Origin: FEN-1219 sp963817615
Lineage (GTDB): Bacteria; Pseudomonadota; Gammaproteobacteria; Steroidobacterales; Rariloculaceae
Direction: 5' to 3'
NCBI GenBank assembly: GCA_963817615.1
Contig: CAWFPH010000002.1
Coordinates: forward strand, 682,001 to 746,000
Length of the DNA: 64,000 nt
Below are positions 35,644 through 43,812 of the stretch, piece after piece; positions within the stretch are counted from its first letter, which is position 1, and each line of letters starts with the position of its first letter. Position numbers and translations under genes: made by a program. The notes beneath the pieces were generated by a model. That model had not been told where the DNA came from. It searched no databases and saw only the letters and a list, made by a program, of their open reading frames with translations.

Positions 35644-36512
35644 CCTTCTCTGCCGATTGGCTCGCGTTGCGCGAGCCGGCCGACGCGCGTGCCCGCTCAC
35701 TCGAGCTGCTCGCGGAGCTGCCGGAGCGAGCGCCGCTCGACGTCGTCGATCTCGGTGCAGGGACGGGAGCGAACCTGCGCTACCTCGCTCCGCGTCTTGG
35801 CGGCCTGCAGCACTGGCGGCTCGTCGATCACGACTCGACGCTGCTCGCGGCCATCGGGCCTGCGACGCGTGCCTGGGCCGCGGCGCAGCGCGCCGTCGTC
35901 GCGCGGCGCCATGACGTGCTGCAGCTGCGCGGACCGCGCTTCGACTGCCGCGTGCAAGCCGAGCGGCACGACCTCGGCGGCGGGACCGAGACGCTCGAGT
36001 TGCCGAGCGGAGGGCTCGTGACCGCCTCCGCGCTGCTCGATCTCGTGTCGGCGGAGTGGCTCGCGGCGCTCGCGGCGCAGTGCGCCGCGGCATCCGTCGC
36101 CGCGGTGCTGTTCGCGCTGACCTACGACGGCCGAGCGAGCTGCGCGCCCGAGGAGCCCGAGGATGCCGAGGTCATCGAGCTCGTGAACCGTCACCAGCGC
36201 CGCGACAAAGGGTTCGGTTCCGCGCTCGGCCCCGCCGCAGCGGAGGCCGCCGCGCACGAGCTCGCGCGTGCGGGCTTTACGATTGCGACCCGACGCAGCG
36301 ATTGGCGGCTCGGTGCGGAACACGCGGAGCTTCAGGACGCGCTCCTCGACGGTTGGCTCGCGGCCGCGGTCGAGCTCGCGCCCGCGCGGCGAGCAGCGCT
36401 CGAGCGTTGGCGAGAGCGGCGTGCGGCGCACCTCGAACACGGCCGCTCGGCGCTCGTCGTCGGCCACGTCGATTTGATCGGCTGCCGGGCGCGACCTCGC
36501 GCCGTCAAATGA
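35640..36512 (+). CDS. class I SAM-dependent methyltransferase
   Basis: The 290-residue protein begins at an ATG overlapping the glycosyltransferase stop (ATGA), so the two are translationally coupled. Motif I is VVDLGAGTGANLRYLAP at ~35-51, followed by WRLVDHDSTLL as the acidic ribose-binding strand. The C-terminal half has no family signature that I recognise. It ends in an 8-bp tail-to-tail overlap with the RibD-like gene. A role as methylating enzyme of the pathway is inferred from context. Confidence 0.82.
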   Translation: MTFSADWLALREPADARARSLELLAELPERAPLDVVDLGAGTGANLRYLAPRLGGLQHWRLVDHDSTLLAAIGPATRAWAAAQRAVVARRHDVLQLRGPRFDCRVQAERHDLGGGTETLELPSGGLVTASALLDLVSAEWLAALAAQCAAASVAAVLFALTYDGRASCAPEEPEDAEVIELVNRHQRRDKGFGSALGPAAAEAAAHELARAGFTIATRRSDWRLGAEHAELQDALLDGWLAAAVELAPARRAALERWRERRAAHLEHGRSALVVGHVDLIGCRARPRAVK

Positions 36513-37452
36513 CGCGCGCGAGCAGCGCGCTTGCCTCGCTCGGGACGTCGGCCGCGGCCGTGCGCAGGTCGCAGTCGTACAGCACGTCCATGCCCATCGC
36601 GAACACCCGGGACCGAGGCCGCAAGCAGTCGGTCATGCTGTCGCGTGCGCGCAGCGCCAACCCGGGTCGACCCGCACCCGTCACGAGCGGCGCAATGGCG
36701 ACGTGCAGCCGATCGAGCAGGCCGGCTTCGAGAAACGCGGACACGGTGACGCCGCCGCCTTCGACGAGCACGGCCTGCAAGCCTCGCGCGCTGAGCTCGG
36801 CGAGAAGCACGTCGAGTCGCAGCCGGCCGCCCTCCGACGGCACGGTCAGGACTTCGGCCGAGCCGTGCGCCGGCTCGCCGCCGCGCACCGCGCGGATCAG
36901 CAAGGTCGGCGGGCCTGCCGCTGCGAAGACGCGGCGGTCCGTCGGCAACCGGCCGCGCGGGTCGAGGACGACGCGCACGGGGTTGCTGCCCGCCACTCGC
37001 CGCACGGTGAGCTGCGGATCATCGCGCTCGATGGTGGCGGCGCCCACGATCACCGCGTCGCAGAGCGCGCGCAGCCGGTGGAGGTGCAGCAGGTTGTCCG
37101 GTCCCGTGACGTAGTAGGAGTCCCCGGACGCGGTCGCGATGCAGCCGTCCAGGCTCTGGCCGAGATGACCGATCACGAACGGCCCTCGCACCGCGGCGCC
37201 GCACAGCGGCGCATACAAGTCGAGCAGCGTGCGGACGGCCGGCGGCGCCCCCGGACCGACTTCGAAGCGCCCGCCGCGATCGCGCTCGAGCCAAGCGGCG
37301 CGATCCCCGGCCGGCAGCCGCGCAGGCGCACCGGCCGCATCGACGCCGAGCGACTCCGCGCCCGCCGCGGTCCGCGCGGCCAACAGCAGGCCCCACGCGC
37401 TTGCGAGGGCGCCCGAATCGCAATCGGCGGAGCCGGCGGAGGCTGGCGGCAT
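36505..37452 (-). CDS. RibD C-terminal-type pyrimidine reductase
   Basis: The 315-residue protein has a RibD_C/dihydrofolate-reductase-like domain from ~90 onward: IGHLGQSLDGCIATASG, LHRLRALCDAVIVGAATIERD with DPQLTVR, and LVEGGGVTVSAFLEAGL. These are the NADPH and substrate loops of diaminohydroxyphosphoribosyl-pyrimidine reductases. The zinc deaminase domain that full RibD carries is absent; the first 85 residues are unrelated. It should reduce a ribosylaminopyrimidine-like substrate. It lies on the minus strand between plus-strand genes, convergent with the methyltransferase and divergent from the GTP cyclohydrolase gene. Confidence 0.87.
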   Translation of the reverse strand: MPPASAGSADCDSGALASAWGLLLAARTAAGAESLGVDAAGAPARLPAGDRAAWLERDRGGRFEVGPGAPPAVRTLLDLYAPLCGAAVRGPFVIGHLGQSLDGCIATASGDSYYVTGPDNLLHLHRLRALCDAVIVGAATIERDDPQLTVRRVAGSNPVRVVLDPRGRLPTDRRVFAAAGPPTLLIRAVRGGEPAHGSAEVLTVPSEGGRLRLDVLLAELSARGLQAVLVEGGGVTVSAFLEAGLLDRLHVAIAPLVTGAGRPGLALRARDSMTDCLRPRSRVFAMGMDVLYDCDLRTAAADVPSEASALLARVI

Positions 37453-37492
37453 TGAGCTCGGACCGGAGATTGGCGGAACGGAGTGGACTTAC

Positions 37493-37501
37493 TGGTATCC
37501 T
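37493..37501 (+). promoter_or_regulatory. extended -10 element before the GTP cyclohydrolase II gene
   Basis: TGG followed by TATCCT fits an extended -10 (TGn plus TAnnnT). It ends 6 bases before the GTG at 37508, so transcription would begin at or next to the start codon. That would give a leaderless message, matching the absence of a ribosome-binding site. No good -35 box is present at 17 bp; TTGGCG lies at 20 bp. Confidence 0.35.
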
Positions 37502-37507
37502 AACATC

Positions 37508-38644
37508 GTGAAACCATCGACCGAGGCGGCGCCGGCGACGCCCGAGCGACATTTGAACGGCGACCCGGCGGCGCTCGCGTTCGATCGGGCCCAGGCGGAG
37601 CTGCGCAGCGGCCGAGCCGTCCAAGTCATCGACGGCCACCGTTCGCTGCTCGCGGCGGCCGTTGAAACCGTCCATGACGCGCTGTTCTCGCGTCTGCTCG
37701 CGATCGGCGACGGCGCGACGGCGATGCTGCTCACGCGCGAGCGCGCGCAGGCCGCATGGCAATCCGCTTCAGAGGGCCCGATCGCGGTCGCCGTCCCACC
37801 CGGCACCGAGCTCGAGCGCTTGCGCGCGCTCGCAGGCGTCGGCGAACCCTGGGCCGATCGGCCGGAGCCGCTCATGGCTGCGCGCCCGATGCACGCCGGT
37901 CTCGCGAGTGCAGCGCTTCGGCTCGCGAAAGCCGGCCGGCTCGTGCCGGCGTTGCTCGGCTTCGAGACCGATGCGGCGCCCGCGGCGGGCGTGCTCGCGA
38001 TCGACGTGAGTGAAATCGAGCACGCGGAGCGCTTCGGTCACCACCGCCTGCGGGCGATCAGCCGCGCACGAGTGCCCCTTGCGGACGCCGTCGATTGCGA
38101 AATCGCGCTGTTCCGCGACGAGCACGGTCTCGCAGAGCACGTCGCGGTGCTGATCGGCCGCCCGAACCCGAACGCCGCCGTCCCCGTGCGCCTGCATTCG
38201 GCTTGCCTCACGGGCGATCTGCTCGCAAGCCTGCGCTGCGACTGCGGCGAGCAGCTGCGGACGGCCGTCGCGCGCATCACGACGCTCGGCGGCGGCGTCC
38301 TGCTGTATCTCGATCAAGAAGGCCGCGGCATCGGCCTGCCGAACAAGCTACGCGCATACGTTCTGCAAGACACGGGCCTCGACACGGTCGACGCGGATCA
38401 GCACCTCGGCTTTCTCGCGGACGAGCGCCGCTACGAGGTCGCGGCCGCGTTGCTGCACGAGCTCGGCATCAGCCGGATCAAGCTGCTCACGAACAATCCG
38501 CAGAAGATCACGGCGCTGCGCGATCACGGCATCGAGGTCGTCGGCCGTATGCCGCTCGTTGCGACCAGCAATTCGCACAACGAGCGGTATCTCAAGGCGA
38601 AGGTCGAGCGCGCCGGACACCTCGCCGAGGAGTGGGGCGGCTAG
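37508..38644 (+). CDS. ribA: GTP cyclohydrolase II with degenerate RibB-like N-domain
   Basis: The 378-residue protein starts at GTG. Residues ~175-378 are a complete GTP cyclohydrolase II: zinc cysteines Cys233, Cys244 and Cys246 (ACLTGDLLASLRCDCGEQL), YLDQEGRGIGLPNKLRAY, and LLTNNPQKI. It would open GTP to 2,5-diamino-6-ribosylamino-pyrimidinone phosphate, formate and pyrophosphate. The N-terminal ~170 residues align in outline with the DHBP synthase half of RibBA (AQAELRSGRAVQVIDG versus the usual RAGkmVivvDDEDRE). However, they lack the acidic DDEDRENEGD cluster, so that half is probably inactive. The surrounding genes suggest a specialised pathway rather than riboflavin supply. Confidence 0.88.
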   Translation: MKPSTEAAPATPERHLNGDPAALAFDRAQAELRSGRAVQVIDGHRSLLAAAVETVHDALFSRLLAIGDGATAMLLTRERAQAAWQSASEGPIAVAVPPGTELERLRALAGVGEPWADRPEPLMAARPMHAGLASAALRLAKAGRLVPALLGFETDAAPAAGVLAIDVSEIEHAERFGHHRLRAISRARVPLADAVDCEIALFRDEHGLAEHVAVLIGRPNPNAAVPVRLHSACLTGDLLASLRCDCGEQLRTAVARITTLGGGVLLYLDQEGRGIGLPNKLRAYVLQDTGLDTVDADQHLGFLADERRYEVAAALLHELGISRIKLLTNNPQKITALRDHGIEVVGRMPLVATSNSHNERYLKAKVERAGHLAEEWGG

Positions 38645-38649
38645 CGCCG

Positions 38650-39438
38650 CTACCGCAAGACCGACAGCGGAGTGGCCGCGACCTCGGCGACGAGCGTCGC
38701 GAGGCGGTCGGCCAGAAACGCGAGGTGGCGCGCGCCGCGCTCGGCGTCGGCACGCGCGGCGTTGCCCACGACGCCGGCGGGATTCAGATCCTCGGCGAGC
38801 CAGCCGAAGCCGAGCGGCTTCTCGGCGCCGAGCACGGAATTGCGGGCGGCAAGGTCGTGCGGCAGACCGCGGAAATCCTCGAGCGCCTCGCGGCGCACGG
38901 CTGCCGGCGCGAGATGCAGCATCAGCGACGTCTCGACCTCGCCGCCGTGAATGTCGTGCACGAGCTCCGCGGCATCGAACAGCCCGGACGGGGCGCCGAG
39001 CCCGAAGTAGGTCGCGCGGACGACGAGCATGTTCTGCTCGGCGCGCAGCCGCACGGCTGCCAGGTCGACGAGCGCCTTCTGGCCTCCGTGCGTATTCAAG
39101 ATCACGAGCTTGCGCACGCCCGCCCGCGCGACGCTGCGGCCGACGTCGACCCAGGCCGCGAGCAGCGTCGCGGCGTCGATCGCGAGGGTGCCCGGAAAGC
39201 TCGCATGCTCGGGGCTCGCGCCGATCATGAGCGGCGGCAGCACCAGCAGCGCGGGATGCGCCGGAGCCCGTTCGAGCAACGCGCGAACCAGGCCCTCGTT
39301 GATCAGGGCATCCGTTGCGAGCGGCAGGTGCGGTCCATGCTGCTCCACGGCCGCTACCGGCAGCAGCGCGACGGTCCGCTCGGAGTCGAGCTGCCGAAAG
39401 TCCGTGGTCGTGCAGTCTTGCCAATAGCCGGTGCGCAC
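38650..39438 (-). CDS. creatininase-family metallo-amidohydrolase
   Basis: The 262-residue protein shows the creatininase-family metal ligands: Glu32 and His34 in VEQHGPHLPL, Asp43, His117 in ILNTHGGQ, and Glu in DIHGGEVETS near 167. The family includes creatininase, the mycofactocin peptidase MftE, and ArfB, the archaeal formamide hydrolase acting just after GTP ring-opening in riboflavin and F420 biosynthesis. Next to a GTP cyclohydrolase II and a RibD-type reductase, an ArfB-like role on a pyrimidine formamide or amide is an attractive inference. It is convergent with the cyclohydrolase gene, 5 bp apart. Confidence 0.87.
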   Translation of the reverse strand: MRTGYWQDCTTTDFRQLDSERTVALLPVAAVEQHGPHLPLATDALINEGLVRALLERAPAHPALLVLPPLMIGASPEHASFPGTLAIDAATLLAAWVDVGRSVARAGVRKLVILNTHGGQKALVDLAAVRLRAEQNMLVVRATYFGLGAPSGLFDAAELVHDIHGGEVETSLMLHLAPAAVRREALEDFRGLPHDLAARNSVLGAEKPLGFGWLAEDLNPAGVVGNAARADAERGARHLAFLADRLATLVAEVAATPLSVLR

Positions 39439-39585
39439 GCGGGTTCCAGCCTTTCAAATCTCGGCCGATCCTGCGTGTTGCCCCTGCCGGCGTCAACCTT
39501 GGATAATGGCCGGTCTAGCGCCACGTTAGCTGTCAAAGCATTACGCAGTGCCGGTGAACCGCCGGCCAAGCACAGGAGAATCGCC

Positions 39586-40974
39586 ATGAGCATGCCCGAG
39601 CGCGCCGTCGTCGCCGATAACGAGGTCCAGGAGCTGGTCGCAAAAGCGCGTACGGCGCAGGCGATCTTCGAGGGCTTCTCCCAGGAGAAGGTCGACGCGA
39701 TCGTTCGCGACATGGCGAAGTACGTCTACGACAACGCCGAGCCCCTCGCACGCATGGCGGTCGACGAGACCGGTATCGGCAACTACGAGGACAAGGTCCT
39801 CAAGAAGAAGGGCAAGGCCCGGGTGATTTGGAACAACCTGAAGGGCAAGAAGTCGCGCGGCGTGATCGGCGAGGATCCCGAGACCAACATGGTGTTCGTC
39901 GCGAAGCCGATGGGCGTCGTGGCCTCGGTGTGTCCCGTCACCAATCCGATCGCGACGCCGATGTGCAACGGGATGTTCGCGCTCAAGGCAGGCAACGCGG
40001 TGATCTTCGCGCCGCATCCGAAGGCGCAGAAGTGCACCGAGCATCTGACGAACGAGTTCATGAAGATCGTCAAGAAGCACGGCGGCCCCGACAATCTGAT
40101 TCAGACGATCAAGAAGGGCTCCGTCGAGAAGACGCAGGAGCTCATGCGCTCGGTCGACGTGGTGGTCGCGACCGGCGGCGGCGCAATGGTCAAATCCGCG
40201 TACTCGTCGGGCAAGCCTTCGTACGGCGTGGGTGCCGGCAACGTTCCGGTGATCATCGACCGCGACGTCGATTTCAAGGACGCGGTGGACAAGATCGTGA
40301 CCGGCGCGGCATTCGACAACGGCATCATCTGCTCGCACGAGCAGTTCGTGCTCGCGCCCGAGGAGCGCTACGCCGAGACGGTGAAGCTCTTCAAGGACAC
40401 CGGCAAAGTCTGGTTCACGGACGACGAGAAACAAATCCAGAAGCTGCGCGAGGTCGTGTTCCCGGGCGGCCACTTGAACAAGGACGCCGTCGGCAAGACC
40501 GCGCGCGAGATCGGCGCGATGGCCGGCATCGATGTGCCCGCGAGCGCGCGCATCATCCTGTTGCCGGCGAAGGGCGCGGGTCAGGCCGACGTGCTCGCGA
40601 AGGAAAAGCTCTGCCCGGTCGTCGCGATCCTGCCGTACAAGAGCTTCGAAGAGGCCGTCGCGAACGCGAAGGCGAATCTGCTCGTCGAGGGCGCGGGCCA
40701 CTCGGCCGCCCTGCACTCCAACAACGAGCAGCACATTCGCGACGCCGGCGTCGAGCTGCCGATCAGCCGGCTGGTCGTGAATCAGGCGAGCTCGCTCACG
40801 GCGGGCGGCTCCCTCACGAACGGCTTCGCGCCGACGACCACGCTCGGCTGCGGCTCGTGGGGCGGCAACTCGATCTCCGAGAACCTCGACTACAAGCACC
40901 TGATGAACGTCTCGCGGATCGGCAAGGTCATCACGAGCAAGAAGGTGCCGACCGACGAGGAGATCTGGGCGTAG
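39586..40974 (+). CDS. CoA-acylating aldehyde dehydrogenase
   Basis: The 462-residue protein starts at an ATG behind AGGAGA. It belongs to the acylating branch of aldehyde dehydrogenases (EutE, AdhE N-domain, SauS): SYGVGAGNVPVIID and AAFDNGIICSHEQ with the catalytic Cys249 are diagnostic, as is SRLVVNQASSLTAGG near the C-terminus. It would interconvert an aldehyde and its acyl-CoA with NAD(P)H. Acetaldehyde and sulfoacetaldehyde are the best-known substrates of close relatives. No microcompartment, ethanolamine or sulfonate genes sit nearby to decide. Its long poly-Lys-rich N-domain (KVLKKKGKAR) is normal for the family. Confidence 0.85.
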   Translation: MSMPERAVVADNEVQELVAKARTAQAIFEGFSQEKVDAIVRDMAKYVYDNAEPLARMAVDETGIGNYEDKVLKKKGKARVIWNNLKGKKSRGVIGEDPETNMVFVAKPMGVVASVCPVTNPIATPMCNGMFALKAGNAVIFAPHPKAQKCTEHLTNEFMKIVKKHGGPDNLIQTIKKGSVEKTQELMRSVDVVVATGGGAMVKSAYSSGKPSYGVGAGNVPVIIDRDVDFKDAVDKIVTGAAFDNGIICSHEQFVLAPEERYAETVKLFKDTGKVWFTDDEKQIQKLREVVFPGGHLNKDAVGKTAREIGAMAGIDVPASARIILLPAKGAGQADVLAKEKLCPVVAILPYKSFEEAVANAKANLLVEGAGHSAALHSNNEQHIRDAGVELPISRLVVNQASSLTAGGSLTNGFAPTTTLGCGSWGGNSISENLDYKHLMNVSRIGKVITSKKVPTDEEIWA

Positions 40975-41061
40975 CGCGCCTCGGCGGCATCCTCGCCGCG
41001 AAGGCAACGACGGGCGGCCAAGGGATCGGCGGCCACGCCGCGTTGCGCGCGCGTCGCAACG

Positions 41062-42258
41062 TCACGCAGGGCGGGCGATCAGGCCTTCGTGCGGCCGCAC
41101 CGACGCGCTTGCCGGGAACACGGTCGTCGCGAGCGCGTGCTCGTCCGCGCCGAAATGGTCGCGCAGCACGCCCTTGAAGACGGCGCGCAGGTCCGTCGTG
41201 GGACGCAAGTCGCGCGCCTCGTAGAGATCGCGTTCCGCAAGCCCGGGCCAATCCGCGATGACGCGGCCGCCCGCAACCGCACCGCCGGCGAGCAATGCGC
41301 AGGCTCCGGTGCCGTGATCCGTGCCGCGCGTACCATTCACGGCAACGGTGCGGCCGAACTCCGTCACGACCAGCACCGCAGTGTCGCGCCAAGCGGAACC
41401 GAGACCGCGCTTGAGCGACGCGACGGCGGCATCGAGCGCCCCGAGCCGCGCCGCAAGCTGTCCCTGCTCGGCGCCCTGGTTCGCGTGCGTGTCCCAGCCG
41501 CTCGCCTCGAGCACCGCGATGCGGGGGCCGTCGGGCACGCTCAAGAACCGCGCGGCCGCCTCCGCCAACGCGCCGAGCTGCGGCTCGCCGCGGATCGCAC
41601 CCGCCGCGCCCCCGGGCATCCCGGCTGCGATCGCGCGCGTAGCGAGCGCCTCGTGCAGATGCGCGGCCAAGATCGCGTCGTTCGCATAGAGGCTCGCAAC
41701 GCGCTCGAGCGTGTCGTCGGCTGCATCCGGCAGCCGCGACGGCGACCAGCTATCCACCGAATGTCCGCCGCGCAGCACCAGCGGCACGTTCTCGGCAAGC
41801 GCGACCGCGGCTTCGCCCGCGCCGGTCGGTAAGCTCCCGAGCGCACGGTTGAGCCAGCCGTCGCGCAGCGCGGCCGGGAGCGCGCCGCCGTTCTCGAGGA
41901 CGGCCTGACCGTCGAAGTGCGAGCGCTCCCGATACGGCGTCGCGACCGCGTGCAGCACCGCGAGCTCGCGCGCAGCGTACAGCTCGTGCAGCGTCGTGAG
42001 CGACGGGTGCAGCGCGAACAGCCCGTCGAGCTTGAGCGCTCCGCCGGCGCCGGGCGAGCCGAGCGCCAGCGCTCCGCGCAGCGCTGCGTATCGCGGCTCG
42101 GCGTACGGCGGCACTGCCGCGAGGCCGTCCAGCGCGCCGCGAAGGATCACGACTACGAAGCGTGCGTTGCGCACGGGCATCGCGAGCCCAAGACCCGGGA
42201 ACTGCGCGAGCAGCGTGAGCCGCGCGGACGAGGCGAGCACGAAGCGCCGTGTCGGCAT
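41062..42258 (-). CDS. DUF1501 protein, Tat-exported
   Basis: The 398-residue protein begins MPTRRFVLASSARL, a twin-arginine signal (RRF followed by a hydrophobic stretch), so it is probably exported folded. DUF1501 landmarks include VVVILRGALDGL with PPYAEPRYAALR, LHPSLTTLHELY, VATPYRERSHFDGQAVLE, and VVTEFGRTVAVNGTRGTDHG (in two parts). The fold is related to the alkaline phosphatase/sulfatase superfamily. DUF1501 genes nearly always follow a DUF1800 gene, as here (4-bp gap); the joint function is not established. Confidence 0.87.
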   Translation of the reverse strand: MPTRRFVLASSARLTLLAQFPGLGLAMPVRNARFVVVILRGALDGLAAVPPYAEPRYAALRGALALGSPGAGGALKLDGLFALHPSLTTLHELYAARELAVLHAVATPYRERSHFDGQAVLENGGALPAALRDGWLNRALGSLPTGAGEAAVALAENVPLVLRGGHSVDSWSPSRLPDAADDTLERVASLYANDAILAAHLHEALATRAIAAGMPGGAAGAIRGEPQLGALAEAAARFLSVPDGPRIAVLEASGWDTHANQGAEQGQLAARLGALDAAVASLKRGLGSAWRDTAVLVVTEFGRTVAVNGTRGTDHGTGACALLAGGAVAGGRVIADWPGLAERDLYEARDLRPTTDLRAVFKGVLRDHFGADEHALATTVFPASASVRPHEGLIARPA

Positions 42259-42262
42259 GGAT

Positions 42263-43648
42263 CTATCTCCTCTGAAACTCCGGGCTCACGAGCAGCAGCG
42301 CGACGCCCTGCGCGGCGCTTGCCGCGCGCGCGATCGCGACGCGCGTGTGATCGCCCAGAACCGGACCGAGCACCGCCGCCGCGAGGCTCGAGGGATCGAC
42401 CCGGTCGCCGACGAACCGCCCGACGGCCGCGGCCCAATCGATGCGCTTCAGCAGCGCCGCGCCCGCGTCCCACTGCGCCGCCGTGTCGGGCCACCCTGCG
42501 GGTGAGCCCGGCGTGTACGGCCGCTGCCCCAGCGCGTCGAGGAACGCGACCATCTGCTGGGGCCGATCCGGCCGCTGCCCGAGGGCTCGGTAGGTCGAGA
42601 TCACGAACTCGTGCGGTGTCTTGAACTTCGGCTCGTCGGCCTCCCACGGCTCGCTCGAGTCCAGTAGCGCGCGATAGACGGCCATCAGGTTGCCGTCACT
42701 GCGTCGATACGCTTGGGCGAGCCGCTCGACGAGCTGCGGCGGCGGATCGTCGGCCGCGAAATGGCGCGCGAGCTTGGTCGCGAGGAATTGCGCGGTCGAC
42801 GAGCGCGCCGCGAGATCGCGCAGCACCGCGACGCCCTCGTTCACGCCATCCTCGGCATAACGCTTGCCGAGCAGCGTTTTCGCGCCGGGCTCGTGCAGCG
42901 CCGGGCGGAACATGAACTGCCCCGGCGGGCCGGAGGCGAGCTGGCCGCGGCCGCCGCCAATGGACCAACCCGTAAGCACCTTCGCGAACGTGGTCACGTC
43001 CTGCTGCGTGTAGCCGCCGGTCACGCCGAGCGTGTGCAGCTCGAGAATCTCGCGCGCGAGATTCTCGTTCAGGCCGAGCGCACGTCCGCGGCGCGCCGCG
43101 AAGCCGGCTGCACGTGAGCGCGGTCCCATGGACATCGGGTTGTCGAGATACATCAGCATCGCGGGATGTTGCTCGACCGCGAGCAACATATCCGCGAATC
43201 GCCCGGTCACACGCGGCCGAATCGCCTCGTTCTCGAGCGTGCCCGCAAGCGCGGGAATCGTCTGCTTGTCGGCGGAGACGGCGAAGTGATTCGTCCAGAA
43301 GTGCACGAGCCGCTCGCGAAACGGCGCGTCGGTCGTGGCCGCGGTCGCGTAGCGGGCGCTGGCCTGCTCGAGATAGTGATCGCGCGTCGCCTCGCGCGCC
43401 GCACGCTGCGCGGCCTGTGCCGCATCCGCATCGCCCGACCGGCGCGCGGCACGGACGCCCTCGAGCTTGCCGGTGAGCTCGCGTAGCACCTCGCTCGAGG
43501 TCGCGAGACCTCCGGGCGCCGGCGCGTCGTCCCGCTCGAGCTGCGCGCGCAGCCAGCCGGCCGGGTCGCGGTCGATCGTCGGCAGCTCACCGGGTCGAGC
43601 TCCTAGCCCGAACCGGTTCGCCGCAATTACGGCTCTGTGCTGCGCCAC
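42263..43648 (-). CDS. DUF1800 protein
   Basis: The 461-residue protein starts at GTG with an AGGAGG ribosome-binding site 6 bases upstream. It shows DUF1800 signatures: ANRFGLGARPGE at the N-terminus, FWTNHFAVSADK, MLMYLDNPMSMGP, LNENLAREILELHTLGVTGGYTQ (in two parts) and VLTGWSIGG. Unlike many members it has no obvious signal peptide, while its DUF1501 partner has a Tat signal; the two might be exported together. The biochemical function is unknown. Confidence 0.87.
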   Translation of the reverse strand: MAQHRAVIAANRFGLGARPGELPTIDRDPAGWLRAQLERDDAPAPGGLATSSEVLRELTGKLEGVRAARRSGDADAAQAAQRAAREATRDHYLEQASARYATAATTDAPFRERLVHFWTNHFAVSADKQTIPALAGTLENEAIRPRVTGRFADMLLAVEQHPAMLMYLDNPMSMGPRSRAAGFAARRGRALGLNENLAREILELHTLGVTGGYTQQDVTTFAKVLTGWSIGGGRGQLASGPPGQFMFRPALHEPGAKTLLGKRYAEDGVNEGVAVLRDLAARSSTAQFLATKLARHFAADDPPPQLVERLAQAYRRSDGNLMAVYRALLDSSEPWEADEPKFKTPHEFVISTYRALGQRPDRPQQMVAFLDALGQRPYTPGSPAGWPDTAAQWDAGAALLKRIDWAAAVGRFVGDRVDPSSLAAAVLGPVLGDHTRVAIARAASAAQGVALLLVSPEFQRR

Positions 43649-43812
43649 TCAAGACCTCCTCGCCGCGGCGGCGGTTTCCGCCGCACCTGCAGTAAAGACG
43701 CACGAGTCGGGCCGAGGTTGACGGGAGTCGCGAAGATTGCGCAGCGCTGGGCACGTAGCGAGCGTGCACCGAGGCGGCCGGGAGTCGCGTTATGTCGTGA
43801 GCGTTGCCGGGC

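Noticed and set aside
39531..39536. Perfect TTGACA (minus strand) upstream of the creatininase gene
   Set aside because: No -10-like hexamer lies 16-18 bases downstream of it, so it does not make a credible promoter.
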